Below, one piece after another: positions 38,769 to 46,910 of a stretch of DNA of 64,000 nucleotides. Source of the stretch: an uncultured Sulfitobacter sp. (lineage in GTDB: Bacteria; Pseudomonadota; Alphaproteobacteria; Rhodobacterales; Rhodobacteraceae); contig CANLOQ010000001.1 of assembly GCA_947492925.1 (NCBI GenBank), forward strand, positions 434,001 to 498,000, read 5' to 3'. A program made the translations under genes and the position numbers. The notes below the pieces were generated by a model that did not search any database, had not been told where the DNA came from, and saw only the letters and a list, made by a program, of their open reading frames with translations. Positions within the stretch are counted from its first letter, which is position 1. Each line of letters begins with the position of its first letter.

Positions 38769-40114
38769 CTCCGCCTCCTCACAGCGCCCCACGGCCCCAC
38801 CCGTGCACTCATATCCGGCACGGGTTTGCGCGCGGGCTCTTCCATCGGAGCGTCATGACCAAACAGCGTATCGCGCGCGCCCGCCTTGTCCACCTGATAC
38901 TCGGCCACAAGGAAATCCACAACGTAGGCCTTCTTGGCCTCGGGCCAAGCGGCGTAGGTTTTATAGAACAACTCCTTGTGACAGATAAACATCTGCCGCG
39001 CGTCCTTGGGGGCCAGTTCCGCCAACAGCATGTTCACCAGCGCCGCATCGGGCGTATTGCTGGCCCGCAGCGTATAGAAATACGCCGGATCGTCCGACGT
39101 GATCAGCGGCCATTTGCTCCCCGTTTCGATCCAGTTGATCAGCGCGTTCAGCGCATGCCATTCCTCGGGCAACGCGCTGGCGTGCCGCCGCGCCAGCCTG
39201 CGCATATCCGCCCTGCTTGCCCCGCTCAGGTCGCCCCCCTGATCGGCCACCGCATCGACCAAAATGAAATCCATCTTCTGTTGTAGGATCGCCGCCGCCC
39301 AGTCCTTCGGCCCTTCGAATATCGGTTCCGCCAGCCCGTTTAGCGTCAGAAACTGCGCAATCCGGTTCGGCTCGCGCGCGTCAAAGACAAATTCCAGCGG
39401 CAATTCCCCCAGATGATCCTTTCCGGCAGGCGCGATCACTGCGGGGTGCTCCACATCCTGAAACAGGTACATCCCGCCAAAATGCGCCGTCCAGAAATTG
39501 CGCTGGTCAAACGCCATCTGCCGCAGCCGGACCGGGTTGCGCACCACATCCCCCGTTTTGCCCGCAAGCTCGATCATCCGCGCGATCAGCACATCGTCAA
39601 ACCAGCCATCCGGCTCGGTCTTGAACCGCTCAACCATCCCGCCCAGCCGCTCTGCATCCCGCACGGTGCCAGCGGTCGTATCCGCCTCGATCTCGACCCG
39701 CCGATAATCAAACAGCCGCGCCGGGGTGGAGACATCGTAAACAGAATTAACCAACTCTCCCGCCACCGCGTCCCTGGCCGTCAGCGCAAAAAGCTGCGCC
39801 TCGTTGGCGGCGATGAAGTCTTTCAGAATATCCCGCGAGGTGGAGAATTTCATGTGCAGCAAAGGCGCGGTCTGCTGCTCCATGCTCAGCAGAATAAACT
39901 GCCGGTTCACCCCTTGGTGGTTGAGATAGAGGTGATCGTTGAGTTCGTCGCCCACCTCGGGGGAATAGCCGGAGATGTCGATGTGGAAATCGGTGAGTTC
40001 GGTGCGTTTCCCGGTTAGATGTTCGAGCGCACGGTTATAGCGTTCCACCAGCGCGGGGGATGCGACGTGGAAGAGGTTGCCGAACATGAGGCCGTGTTTG
40101 ATGAGGCGGTTCAT
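38765..40114 (-). CDS. Uncharacterised 449-aa protein of the AAA operon
   Basis: 449 aa, soluble, mixed alpha/beta by composition; no membrane helix, signal or known motif. The N-terminus begins MNRLIKHGLMFGNLFHVASP. The last residues are basic (AVRRRR). From memory it may correspond to a family filed as DUF6638; I could not check this. It overlaps both neighbours by 4 bases (40111-40114 and 38765-38768), so it is translated in step with them. A partner or regulator of the AAA ATPase is the likeliest role. Confidence 0.8.
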   Translation of the reverse strand: MNRLIKHGLMFGNLFHVASPALVERYNRALEHLTGKRTELTDFHIDISGYSPEVGDELNDHLYLNHQGVNRQFILLSMEQQTAPLLHMKFSTSRDILKDFIAANEAQLFALTARDAVAGELVNSVYDVSTPARLFDYRRVEIEADTTAGTVRDAERLGGMVERFKTEPDGWFDDVLIARMIELAGKTGDVVRNPVRLRQMAFDQRNFWTAHFGGMYLFQDVEHPAVIAPAGKDHLGELPLEFVFDAREPNRIAQFLTLNGLAEPIFEGPKDWAAAILQQKMDFILVDAVADQGGDLSGASRADMRRLARRHASALPEEWHALNALINWIETGSKWPLITSDDPAYFYTLRASNTPDAALVNMLLAELAPKDARQMFICHKELFYKTYAAWPEAKKAYVVDFLVAEYQVDKAGARDTLFGHDAPMEEPARKPVPDMSARVGPWGAVRRRR

Positions 40115-40953
40115 GCAGTGCCTCCTAAAACATAGTGCCAGTCTTCTGGTGTGCTGAGGATCTCTCTAAGTCGGTCGACCACTCTCTGAACACCCATTCC
40201 ATCTAAACGGATCTTTTGGCTTGTGCTAAGATATGGCCGCAAATCTAATGCCTGCTGCAATAGCTCAGTAGCTTCGGGCAGTCGACCAAAGTCCAATTCA
40301 CCTTCAAACATGACCTGATCGAATTCTACTCTACCTTCAAATACAGCATCCCTCCCGGAGAACCGTCTGTCGAGAGCACCATCCAAAACAATTATCCAAC
40401 TGTCGATCGTGTCAGCGAATTCATAGTTATTTGATGAGGTGAGTTGACCGCCTCCAAATTGCGTTTGGACAGAGCTAATGAGCCATTCGACGAAATTGCT
40501 TTGGCTCTCGCTGGATTGAATTAGCCAAATTGCGGAGCGAAGCAACGCCTCCATTTCATCTCGTTTGGCAATCTCCTTTCTCTCTCTGCTTTCATCTTTC
40601 AAGAAGTTCGTCTGCTTGGATATGGCTTGCGCCATCGCGGCAGTCTCGTCCTTTTGCTGCAAAAGCGCCTTTCTTTGCTCGCGAAGTTCATGAGCCTGTA
40701 ACAGGACTGTCGCTACAAGCCAAATAAATGCCAGCACTCCTGCTAACCCAGCAAGTGTGTCCCCTACCTCGTTGATGCGCGCGTAAACGATGTGCTGCCA
40801 CTTGGGGGGGCAAGCCCCATTTGGAAACAACTCAATATTACAGGTTGGAACATTCCCTAGAACAGCAAGAAGTAAGAGAAATCCAATACTAAGTACTACT
40901 GCCCATGAAATTGGGTTCTTGAGCGCCGATAATTCTTCGCTTCCATCTGTCAC
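40111..40953 (-). CDS. Membrane coiled-coil protein, AT-richer than its neighbours
   Basis: 280 aa with GTG start at 40953, overlapping the AAA stop as GTGA and the next ATG as ATGA. Two membrane helices (about 15-33 and 66-86) flank a short Cys-containing loop (TCNIELFPNGACPP), then a charged coiled coil (86-132) and a cytoplasmic helical domain. Base composition is clearly lower in GC than the flanking genes: by my count 26 G/C in 60 at 40201-40260. Codons such as TTA, AGA-like and ATA-rich tracts also differ. It looks like a later addition to the operon. Function unknown. Confidence 0.78.
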   Translation of the reverse strand: MTDGSEELSALKNPISWAVVLSIGFLLLLAVLGNVPTCNIELFPNGACPPKWQHIVYARINEVGDTLAGLAGVLAFIWLVATVLLQAHELREQRKALLQQKDETAAMAQAISKQTNFLKDESRERKEIAKRDEMEALLRSAIWLIQSSESQSNFVEWLISSVQTQFGGGQLTSSNNYEFADTIDSWIIVLDGALDRRFSGRDAVFEGRVEFDQVMFEGELDFGRLPEATELLQQALDLRPYLSTSQKIRLDGMGVQRVVDRLREILSTPEDWHYVLGGTA

Positions 40954-42884
40954 TTAAGCTGCTCACCCAAATACCGCCGCTTCGCCGCTTCCATCCGCTG
41001 CATATCCCGCACCGCATTCTCAATCGCCACCTCATCCGACTTATCCGCATAGCGGAACTCGCTATCTGCGTAGCGGTTGATCTCCTGCACCACCATCTCC
41101 ACCGTGATCGGCTGGCGCATCTCCTCGATCATCGCCTTCTTCTCGTCATAGCCTTTGAACAGGAACAACTCCGGCTCTTCCATCCATTCATCGGGCAGTT
41201 CGAAATCCATCGCCCGCACCTTCACCGCATCCGTGATGTTCTTGATCGCCCGCCCGGTAAAGCGCGGGTCCGCCTCCTGTATCCCTTTCAGGTAGGTGCC
41301 CAGCTTGTTGATCGTGTCCAACTCCCCGATCTCGCCCCGCACCGCCTCATAAACCCGCAACAACCCTTCCTCATGCGGTTTAGAGTGGGATTCAAACGAC
41401 GCCGCGACCGCCTTCTTGATCGCCTGCGCCTCGAACACCTGATGTTCGCCTAGCGGAATATCGTGGTTCTTGCCCATCAACAGATAAAGGATATCAACGT
41501 AATCTTCCCGCGTCTGCGGACCGTCCACAAGGAACCTTGCCCCCGCCCGCTGCCGCAGGGCATCGTCCACATTCTCCGGATAGTTCGAAAACATCCCGAA
41601 GGTGCAATTCCCCCGCACCACCGTATTGGCACCTGCAAAGCTTTCCATCAGCACGGCGGTAATCTCCAACTGCCCCGCGCTTGACTGCCGGTCGCCCCGC
41701 TTGCCCGCCAACTGGTCAATATCGTCAATCGTCCCAAAGCCGATCACAGACGGATCAATCACATTATTGATAAACGCCTTGGCGTTCTGCCCCGATTTAC
41801 CCTGATAACTGTCGATATTATCCGTGCTCAGGTTCTGATAGCGAAACGGGTAATCCGCATTCGCACAATACTCCGAAATCAACCCCGCCATCATCTGAAT
41901 GAGCGTGGTTTTCCCCGTCCCGGGTGCCCCATCCCCCATGAAGGTAAAGATAAACCCGCCCAGTTCCGCAAAGGGGTTCAACCGCCGGTCAAAGTCATAG
42001 GCCATCAGCATCTTGGCCAGCTTCATCGCCTGATATTTGGCGATGTGGTTGCCCACGACCTCGTTGGGTTTCTTGAACGTCATGGTCAGCGTGGTTGATT
42101 TTGCCTTGGCCGCAGGCGTGAACCCCGACACCGTGAAATCATCCGCCTCCACCCGCCAGCTTGCCGCCTGAAACGCCTCCAGCCGCGGGGCCGTCTGCGC
42201 CCGCAACGCGACCTTCTCCATCAGCTGTTCGGCAAAAGCCGCGACCGTCGCCACAACATGCGCGTCATCGGACGCGTGCGCGGCAATATCCTGATCCAAC
42301 TCCCACAGCGCGCCGTGCAGGGCCGTCTGCCCGTTGTCCAGCAACACCTCTTCCACATCGCCCACTTCAACCGCCACCTCCGGCAGATGCGCCGACAAAA
42401 GAGAGGCCGCCGCGTTGCCGAAGACATACAGCGTCACCAACGCCTCCGCCGCCAGCAGCTCGCCGAACTCCGCCTTGCGTGCCGCTGGCAAAGACCCCTC
42501 AAGGTTCGCCCGCTTCAGATCGCCAAGGCCCGTCTGCTCCCCGAAATTCTCGGCCACGGCCAGCGCAATCGCAATCGCGCGCCGCAGCCCGTGCAGCACC
42601 GTCGCCTGCATCGCGGTGGTCAGCGCATCCTCGTCCACCCCCTCGATCCGGTCGATCAGCGCCACAGCACCCGAGGCGACCCGCCGCTGCGTCACCAACC
42701 CCGGCGTGGTGCTGCGAAACCGCCGCCGCGTGCCCACGCCCGAAGACCGCTCCACCGGCGCGGCCCCCACCGCCTGACCGATCCGGGGCGCGTGATCGAA
42801 CCCCTCCAGCAGCGCCTGCGCCACTGCCACATGGGCCGCTATATCCTCTTCCCGCAACTCCATCGCGTCAGACGTCTGGCTCAT
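40950..42884 (-). CDS. Large AAA+ ATPase, core of the operon
   Basis: 644 aa. Residues 1-280 are helical with no known motif. The AAA+ module has Walker A GDGAPGTGKTT (317-327, Lys325), Walker B with Asp387/Asp388 (GTIDDID), sensor 1 Asn434 (MFSNYP), arginine-finger candidates Arg444-Arg450 and sensor 2 GRA (544-546) with Arg545. The C-terminal 90 residues are acidic and helical. No membrane helix. It resembles MoxR/ClpX-like remodelling ATPases in motif order, but the N-domain is its own. The gene ends in a GTGA overlap with the 280-aa membrane protein. Confidence 0.88.
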   Translation of the reverse strand: MSQTSDAMELREEDIAAHVAVAQALLEGFDHAPRIGQAVGAAPVERSSGVGTRRRFRSTTPGLVTQRRVASGAVALIDRIEGVDEDALTTAMQATVLHGLRRAIAIALAVAENFGEQTGLGDLKRANLEGSLPAARKAEFGELLAAEALVTLYVFGNAAASLLSAHLPEVAVEVGDVEEVLLDNGQTALHGALWELDQDIAAHASDDAHVVATVAAFAEQLMEKVALRAQTAPRLEAFQAASWRVEADDFTVSGFTPAAKAKSTTLTMTFKKPNEVVGNHIAKYQAMKLAKMLMAYDFDRRLNPFAELGGFIFTFMGDGAPGTGKTTLIQMMAGLISEYCANADYPFRYQNLSTDNIDSYQGKSGQNAKAFINNVIDPSVIGFGTIDDIDQLAGKRGDRQSSAGQLEITAVLMESFAGANTVVRGNCTFGMFSNYPENVDDALRQRAGARFLVDGPQTREDYVDILYLLMGKNHDIPLGEHQVFEAQAIKKAVAASFESHSKPHEEGLLRVYEAVRGEIGELDTINKLGTYLKGIQEADPRFTGRAIKNITDAVKVRAMDFELPDEWMEEPELFLFKGYDEKKAMIEEMRQPITVEMVVQEINRYADSEFRYADKSDEVAIENAVRDMQRMEAAKRRYLGEQLK

Positions 42885-42973
42885 GGCACACCCCGTTCTT
42901 CATCTTTCCAATACAACTCCTGCACGTCACTCACGGCACGCGCAAACGTAATGATCAGGCAGCCCGGCCGCCC

Positions 42974-44098
42974 CTAGTACTGCAATACCCGCCCCTGCGG
43001 GCTGACCACGAACTTCCGCACAGACGCGAACCCGGCGGGCCGCTTTTCTTCTAACACCTGAAAGGGACGCTGCGGCAAAATGATGCTGCGCTCCTGACGC
43101 GTTGCCCCCAAATCCTCTCCCTGCGCGGCGGCAAAGGGATCAAGCGCAAACACTTCCCGCTCCACGGTGGAAAACCATCCCGCTTTCTGCTCGATCACCC
43201 TGTCGCTGACCAATTCTTCCTCGGTCCAGACCAGCGCCCAATCCTGCCCGTCGGGCGCTTTGGCCTCCGCCAGCACCTCGCGCAGCGGCCCCGCCTGCCG
43301 CGTATAGGCGTGCGAATACATCGGCCCCAGATGGAACCGCCGCAGCCGCTTGGGATGCAGGTCGTCAAAATCCTCGTCAAACCCCTTGGCAATCGTCAGC
43401 AATTTCAACCCGCCCAGCGCCTGCGCACTCAGATGCGCCTGCACCTCGGGCCAGCGCCGCTGGTCCTTGGGCAACCCGATGCTGCCGCTGTCCTCCACCT
43501 CCATCAGATAGATCACCGGCAGGTTCACCTGACTGTCATAGCTTGCCCAATGCAGCCGGAACCGCCGCCGCCCCTGAGCAAGGTTGCCAATCCACTGCGA
43601 TTGCGGATCGTTCTGCACCCAGAACAAGTCACCCTTCGCCAGTTCTTCGTAATACAGCCTTTGTGATAGGGTGAATTGCAGTTTGGTCGGCACTTTCCGT
43701 TCGCCCAGCATGGTCTGCACCATCTGGTCTTTCAACGCCTCGACACCGGCCATATTTTCCAAATGCGCAACCGCCTGCTGCGCGTCATTGGCCATCGTCA
43801 TGATCTCTTCGGCCACCGGAAACCCGCTGTCGCGCGCGTCCATCGTAAGCGAGCCGAAAAACCGCCCCGTCTCGCGGCCTGCCAACAGATATTTCAGCCC
43901 CAGCGCCTTGAACGTATGGGTCAGCTTGACGGCATACCGCGTGAGGATCTCGACTTCGTCGTCGTCCAACTGCCCCTCGGCCCGCATCACCCCGGCCACG
44001 CGCAGCATATGCTGCATGATCCCTTCGAACTTGCGGAAATACCGGCGCGAGGCATAGGTGTCGGACAGCCCGACGTGGTCGCGGGTCAGATTACTCAT
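42974..44098 (-). CDS. Uncharacterised 374-aa protein of the AAA operon
   Basis: 374 aa, soluble, no signal or membrane helix. The first 130 residues are strongly helical and acidic (RYFRKFEGIMQHMLRVAGVM). A WASYDSQVNLPVIYLMEVEDSG-like segment (given in part) points to a beta-rich second half. No known motif. Gaps of 50 and 89 bases separate it from its neighbours, wider than elsewhere in the unit. Function unknown; placed next to the AAA ATPase it may be an adaptor or substrate. Confidence 0.8.
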   Translation of the reverse strand: MSNLTRDHVGLSDTYASRRYFRKFEGIMQHMLRVAGVMRAEGQLDDDEVEILTRYAVKLTHTFKALGLKYLLAGRETGRFFGSLTMDARDSGFPVAEEIMTMANDAQQAVAHLENMAGVEALKDQMVQTMLGERKVPTKLQFTLSQRLYYEELAKGDLFWVQNDPQSQWIGNLAQGRRRFRLHWASYDSQVNLPVIYLMEVEDSGSIGLPKDQRRWPEVQAHLSAQALGGLKLLTIAKGFDEDFDDLHPKRLRRFHLGPMYSHAYTRQAGPLREVLAEAKAPDGQDWALVWTEEELVSDRVIEQKAGWFSTVEREVFALDPFAAAQGEDLGATRQERSIILPQRPFQVLEEKRPAGFASVRKFVVSPQGRVLQY

Positions 44099-44148
44099 GC
44101 GCCTCCAAAGCGGCGCAGGGGTCCGGCAACGGACCCGATGGGCGGCGC

Positions 44149-44382
44149 TTATCCATTCACTTCATCGCCGCGCCACGCGGACCACAGCACCCACAGCAAC
44201 AACACCACACCAAAGATCACACTCGCCCCGCCAAAAATCGACCAGACCGTTCCGGCAAAAGTCGCCAGCGGATCAAAAACCGTCCCCGCACCGGCGCCCG
44301 CAATGAACGCAAAAACCAGTGGCACAAAAATCATCCAAAGGGACGTGATCAGGGGAACGCGGTGTGTCTCAAGTAGTCGCAT
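44149..44382 (-). CDS. Small two-helix membrane protein
   Basis: 77 aa. Helices at about 11-35 (LITSLWMIFVPLVFAFIAGA) and 48-70 (IFGGASVIFGVVLLLWVLWS), Gly-rich between. The ATG directly follows the TAA of the coiled-coil gene (TAAATG), so the two are surely translated together. No family recognised. Confidence 0.75.
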   Translation of the reverse strand: MRLLETHRVPLITSLWMIFVPLVFAFIAGAGAGTVFDPLATFAGTVWSIFGGASVIFGVVLLLWVLWSAWRGDEVNG

Positions 44383-45459
44383 TTAAGCTCCGTATTGATT
44401 GCTGTCATGTTTCTCGATGATCGCCTGAAACCGCCGCGCAAACCGCTCGTCCGCCTTCGCTTTCGCCTCCAGCACCTCGCGCGCGAATACCATGTGATCC
44501 TCGTGTTTCTCCATCATTTCCGCCATGCGCGCGTTGGTAGCGGAACCGATACCCGCCATAGCCGACTGCGCCTCCTGGTCCGTCTTCACACCGATCTCAT
44601 TGATGCGGTGGGCCACGTCCTGCTGCTGCGCTGTCTTGAGTGATTTAGTCAGCGCATCATAAAGAACAACCCGCTGCTTGGTGTCCGTCTGCAACTTGTT
44701 GATCAGCACCATCTGCGTCGCCGCCTGGTTCTGCAAACTGTCGATCCAGGTCTTGCCCTTCTCGATATACCGCTCCAGCGTCTGGCTCTTGGCCAGCTTG
44801 ACCTGCTCCTCCTGCACCAGCGCATTATACCGCGTGTTCGCCTCGGCCAGTTCGGTCTCCAGCTTGGTGCGCTTCGCCGCATCCGTCTCGGACGCAATCG
44901 CGTTCTCCAGCTTGATAATCTCCGGGTCCATCCCCTGAATATCACTGCGGATCGTTTCCAGCTCGCCCACGGTCATTTCACGCTCGTCCAGCGTTTCGGT
45001 CAGGTTGCCCTCAACCTTCACCTTCTGCTCTTCCAGCATCGCCAACTGCCCTTCCAGCAGGCTCACGATGGTGTCGGACTTCGCAATCAGGTCCTGCAAC
45101 TTGTCGTCAATCGACGCAGAGCGCACACGCTCCTGCCGCATGCTGTCGGACTTGGCGCGGCTGAAAATACCGACCACGCTTTCCCAGCCCGTCTTGTTGC
45201 GCATCTCGTCGAAATCGCGGCTGAACCCGGCGGTCACATCGTCCAGCCCCATGATCAGTTCCGCGATATTGGCGTTCATCACCTCGGTATGGGCGTGCAC
45301 ATCCTCAAGCGAGGCGTTTTCGATGTCGATCATCGCATCATCGCCGGCCTTGAGCTTGGCGCGCGCTGTCTCGATCCGGCTGGTCAGCTCTGAAATCTTG
45401 CTTTGCGCCGCCGCAACCTGTTCGCGGGATTCCCGTACCTGTGCATCCAAATTCGCCAC
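44383..45459 (-). CDS. Long coiled-coil protein, possible distant TelA-like member
   Basis: 358 aa, GTG start at 45459 with AGGGGA a few bases upstream. It is almost entirely heptad-like helix (SREQVAAAQSKISELTSRI; LETELAEANTRYNAL), with no signal and no membrane segment. The order of helices and a QTLERYI / INKLQTDTKQRVV region recall TelA/YceC-type tellurite-resistance proteins, but this is weak and untested. First gene of the leftward unit, downstream of the inverted repeat at 45498-45523. Confidence 0.78.
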   Translation of the reverse strand: MANLDAQVRESREQVAAAQSKISELTSRIETARAKLKAGDDAMIDIENASLEDVHAHTEVMNANIAELIMGLDDVTAGFSRDFDEMRNKTGWESVVGIFSRAKSDSMRQERVRSASIDDKLQDLIAKSDTIVSLLEGQLAMLEEQKVKVEGNLTETLDEREMTVGELETIRSDIQGMDPEIIKLENAIASETDAAKRTKLETELAEANTRYNALVQEEQVKLAKSQTLERYIEKGKTWIDSLQNQAATQMVLINKLQTDTKQRVVLYDALTKSLKTAQQQDVAHRINEIGVKTDQEAQSAMAGIGSATNARMAEMMEKHEDHMVFAREVLEAKAKADERFARRFQAIIEKHDSNQYGA

Positions 45460-45497
45460 GCCATTCCCCTGTTTTTCAAACTGTTTATGTCAATATA

Positions 45498-45523
45498 GGG
45501 AATGTAACACGTATTTACATCCC
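45498..45523. promoter_or_regulatory. Inverted-repeat operator candidate ahead of the AAA operon
   Basis: GGGAATGTAA...TTTACATCCC, containing ATGTAA (45502-45507) and TTACAT (45515-45520) separated by 7 bases. It lies 39 bases upstream of the GTG of the first operon gene, in an AT-rich gap. CTATATTGACATAAAC on the reverse strand next to it could hold promoter elements. Confidence 0.5.
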
Positions 45524-45567
45524 TTCTCTGGGTCAACTGTCGCAAATCGCTCGCCCGATGAAAAGGC

Positions 45568-46782
45568 TCAAGCGGCAACGCCCGCGCGCCGCGCGCTCAA
45601 GGCCAGACCGACCCACAGCGCGATACCTGCGGCCACGTACCATCCCAAAATCATACGAATATCCGCATAGGGCAACGCCGCCACATCCGATGCCGCCCCC
45701 GCCGCCATCAGCAGGGACACCGAAAACACCAACTTGCCCACAAGGTTCTGCACCGACACATAGGTCGCGCGCACCTCATCGCGCAAAAGCGGCTGGATAC
45801 GCGCCATCTTGAACGGATGTGACAGCGCGTCGGGCACGATGCGCAAAAACAGCACCGCAATCGCCAGCCAGCTTTGCGTCAGCGCCAGCACCGCAACCAA
45901 CCCGATCTGCAAACCAAAGGCCAGCATCAAAATCGCCATCAGCCCGATCCGCCTTTTCAGCCGCAGCGCAAAAACCGAGGCCACCGCAGACAATCCCATC
46001 ATGATCGCCGTCACCGCACCGCTGATCACCGGCGTCTCATCCCCCATCCCGATCTGGGTCAGCGCGGTGTCAATAAACGGCTGACCAAAGACAAAAGGCA
46101 GATGGCTGAACCCGTACATCACCACCGTCAGCACAAAGATCCACCGCAACACCGGCTGGCCCAGTGCCGATTTCATCGCAGGCAATTGGGCCAGCGGCTG
46201 TTCGCTGTTCAACCGTCTGGGCGGTTCGGTCAGGCGCAAGGCCAGCGCGCAAGCCGCGAGGCCCGCAACAGCAGCGCCCCAGAAGGTCGCCTCAAATGAC
46301 CACAGCGCAACAAAGCCCCCCGCCAGCGCAGACATCGCAAACCCCCAAAGCGAGAATTGCAGCGCGCGGGTTTCCTGCGCCTCGACCTCATCCGACCGGC
46401 CCGACGCCGCCAGCGATTCGTACAAAGTCGCGCTGTCCGTACCCGACGCAAACGCCGCCCCCGCCCCAATGAACATCTGCCCCAGCGCAAAGACCGCAAA
46501 ACTATCGCCCAGCGCCAGCAAGGCAGATCCCGCAGCGGCACAAACCGCCCCGATCACAAGCGTCCGCCTGCGCCCCATCCGGTCCGACAGCACGCCCAAA
46601 GGCACCTCAAGCAGGGTCACCGAAATATCGTAAACCGCATAAAGCGCGATAGCGGCGGCGGGCGACACCGATTCCTGAAAATACAAAAACCAGATCGCCT
46701 GCCAGAACAGCAGCGATTGCGCGAACCGAAACCACGGATAAACCGCCACATTGCGCGCCATACCCTGCGCGTTCTCGCTCAT
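45568..46782 (-). CDS. MFS transporter
   Basis: 404 aa from the ATG at 46782 (MSENAQGMARN). Twelve membrane helices in two halves; the loop 2-3 motif of the family is LGVLSDRMGRRRTLVIG. It is most like uncharacterised drug/efflux-type MFS proteins; the substrate is unknown. A TTG 24 codons upstream is in frame but has no ribosome site. The ATG overlaps the stop of a 10-codon leader ORF (46779-46811). Confidence 0.9.
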   Translation of the reverse strand: MSENAQGMARNVAVYPWFRFAQSLLFWQAIWFLYFQESVSPAAAIALYAVYDISVTLLEVPLGVLSDRMGRRRTLVIGAVCAAAGSALLALGDSFAVFALGQMFIGAGAAFASGTDSATLYESLAASGRSDEVEAQETRALQFSLWGFAMSALAGGFVALWSFEATFWGAAVAGLAACALALRLTEPPRRLNSEQPLAQLPAMKSALGQPVLRWIFVLTVVMYGFSHLPFVFGQPFIDTALTQIGMGDETPVISGAVTAIMMGLSAVASVFALRLKRRIGLMAILMLAFGLQIGLVAVLALTQSWLAIAVLFLRIVPDALSHPFKMARIQPLLRDEVRATYVSVQNLVGKLVFSVSLLMAAGAASDVAALPYADIRMILGWYVAAGIALWVGLALSARRAGVAA

Positions 46783-46811
46783 GCCGCGCTCTGCGCCGTG
46801 AAACAGGTCAT
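46779..46811 (-). CDS. Candidate 10-codon leader peptide before the MFS gene
   Basis: ATG at 46811 preceded by a good ribosome site (GGCAGGAAAAT), coding MTCFTAQSAA then TGA, whose last bases are the MFS ATG (ATGA at 46779-46782). The MFS start itself has only a weak ribosome site, so it may depend on re-initiation after this peptide. Alternatively it is an old start of the gene in another frame. Confidence 0.4.
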   Translation of the reverse strand: MTCFTAQSAA

Positions 46812-46910
46812 ATTTTCCTGCCTTTCGGTATACCGATGGGTGGGAACTGGACAAACATAGCCAATGTTGCTTTGGGTGCCACAGATATATCTCGAAAGGA
46901 ACCTTGCACG

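Noticed and set aside
42161-43054. Pro/Arg/Ala-rich open frames on the + strand opposite the AAA gene
   Set aside because: Typical antisense shadows in GC-rich DNA; composition is unlike any protein family and the AAA frame has full motifs.
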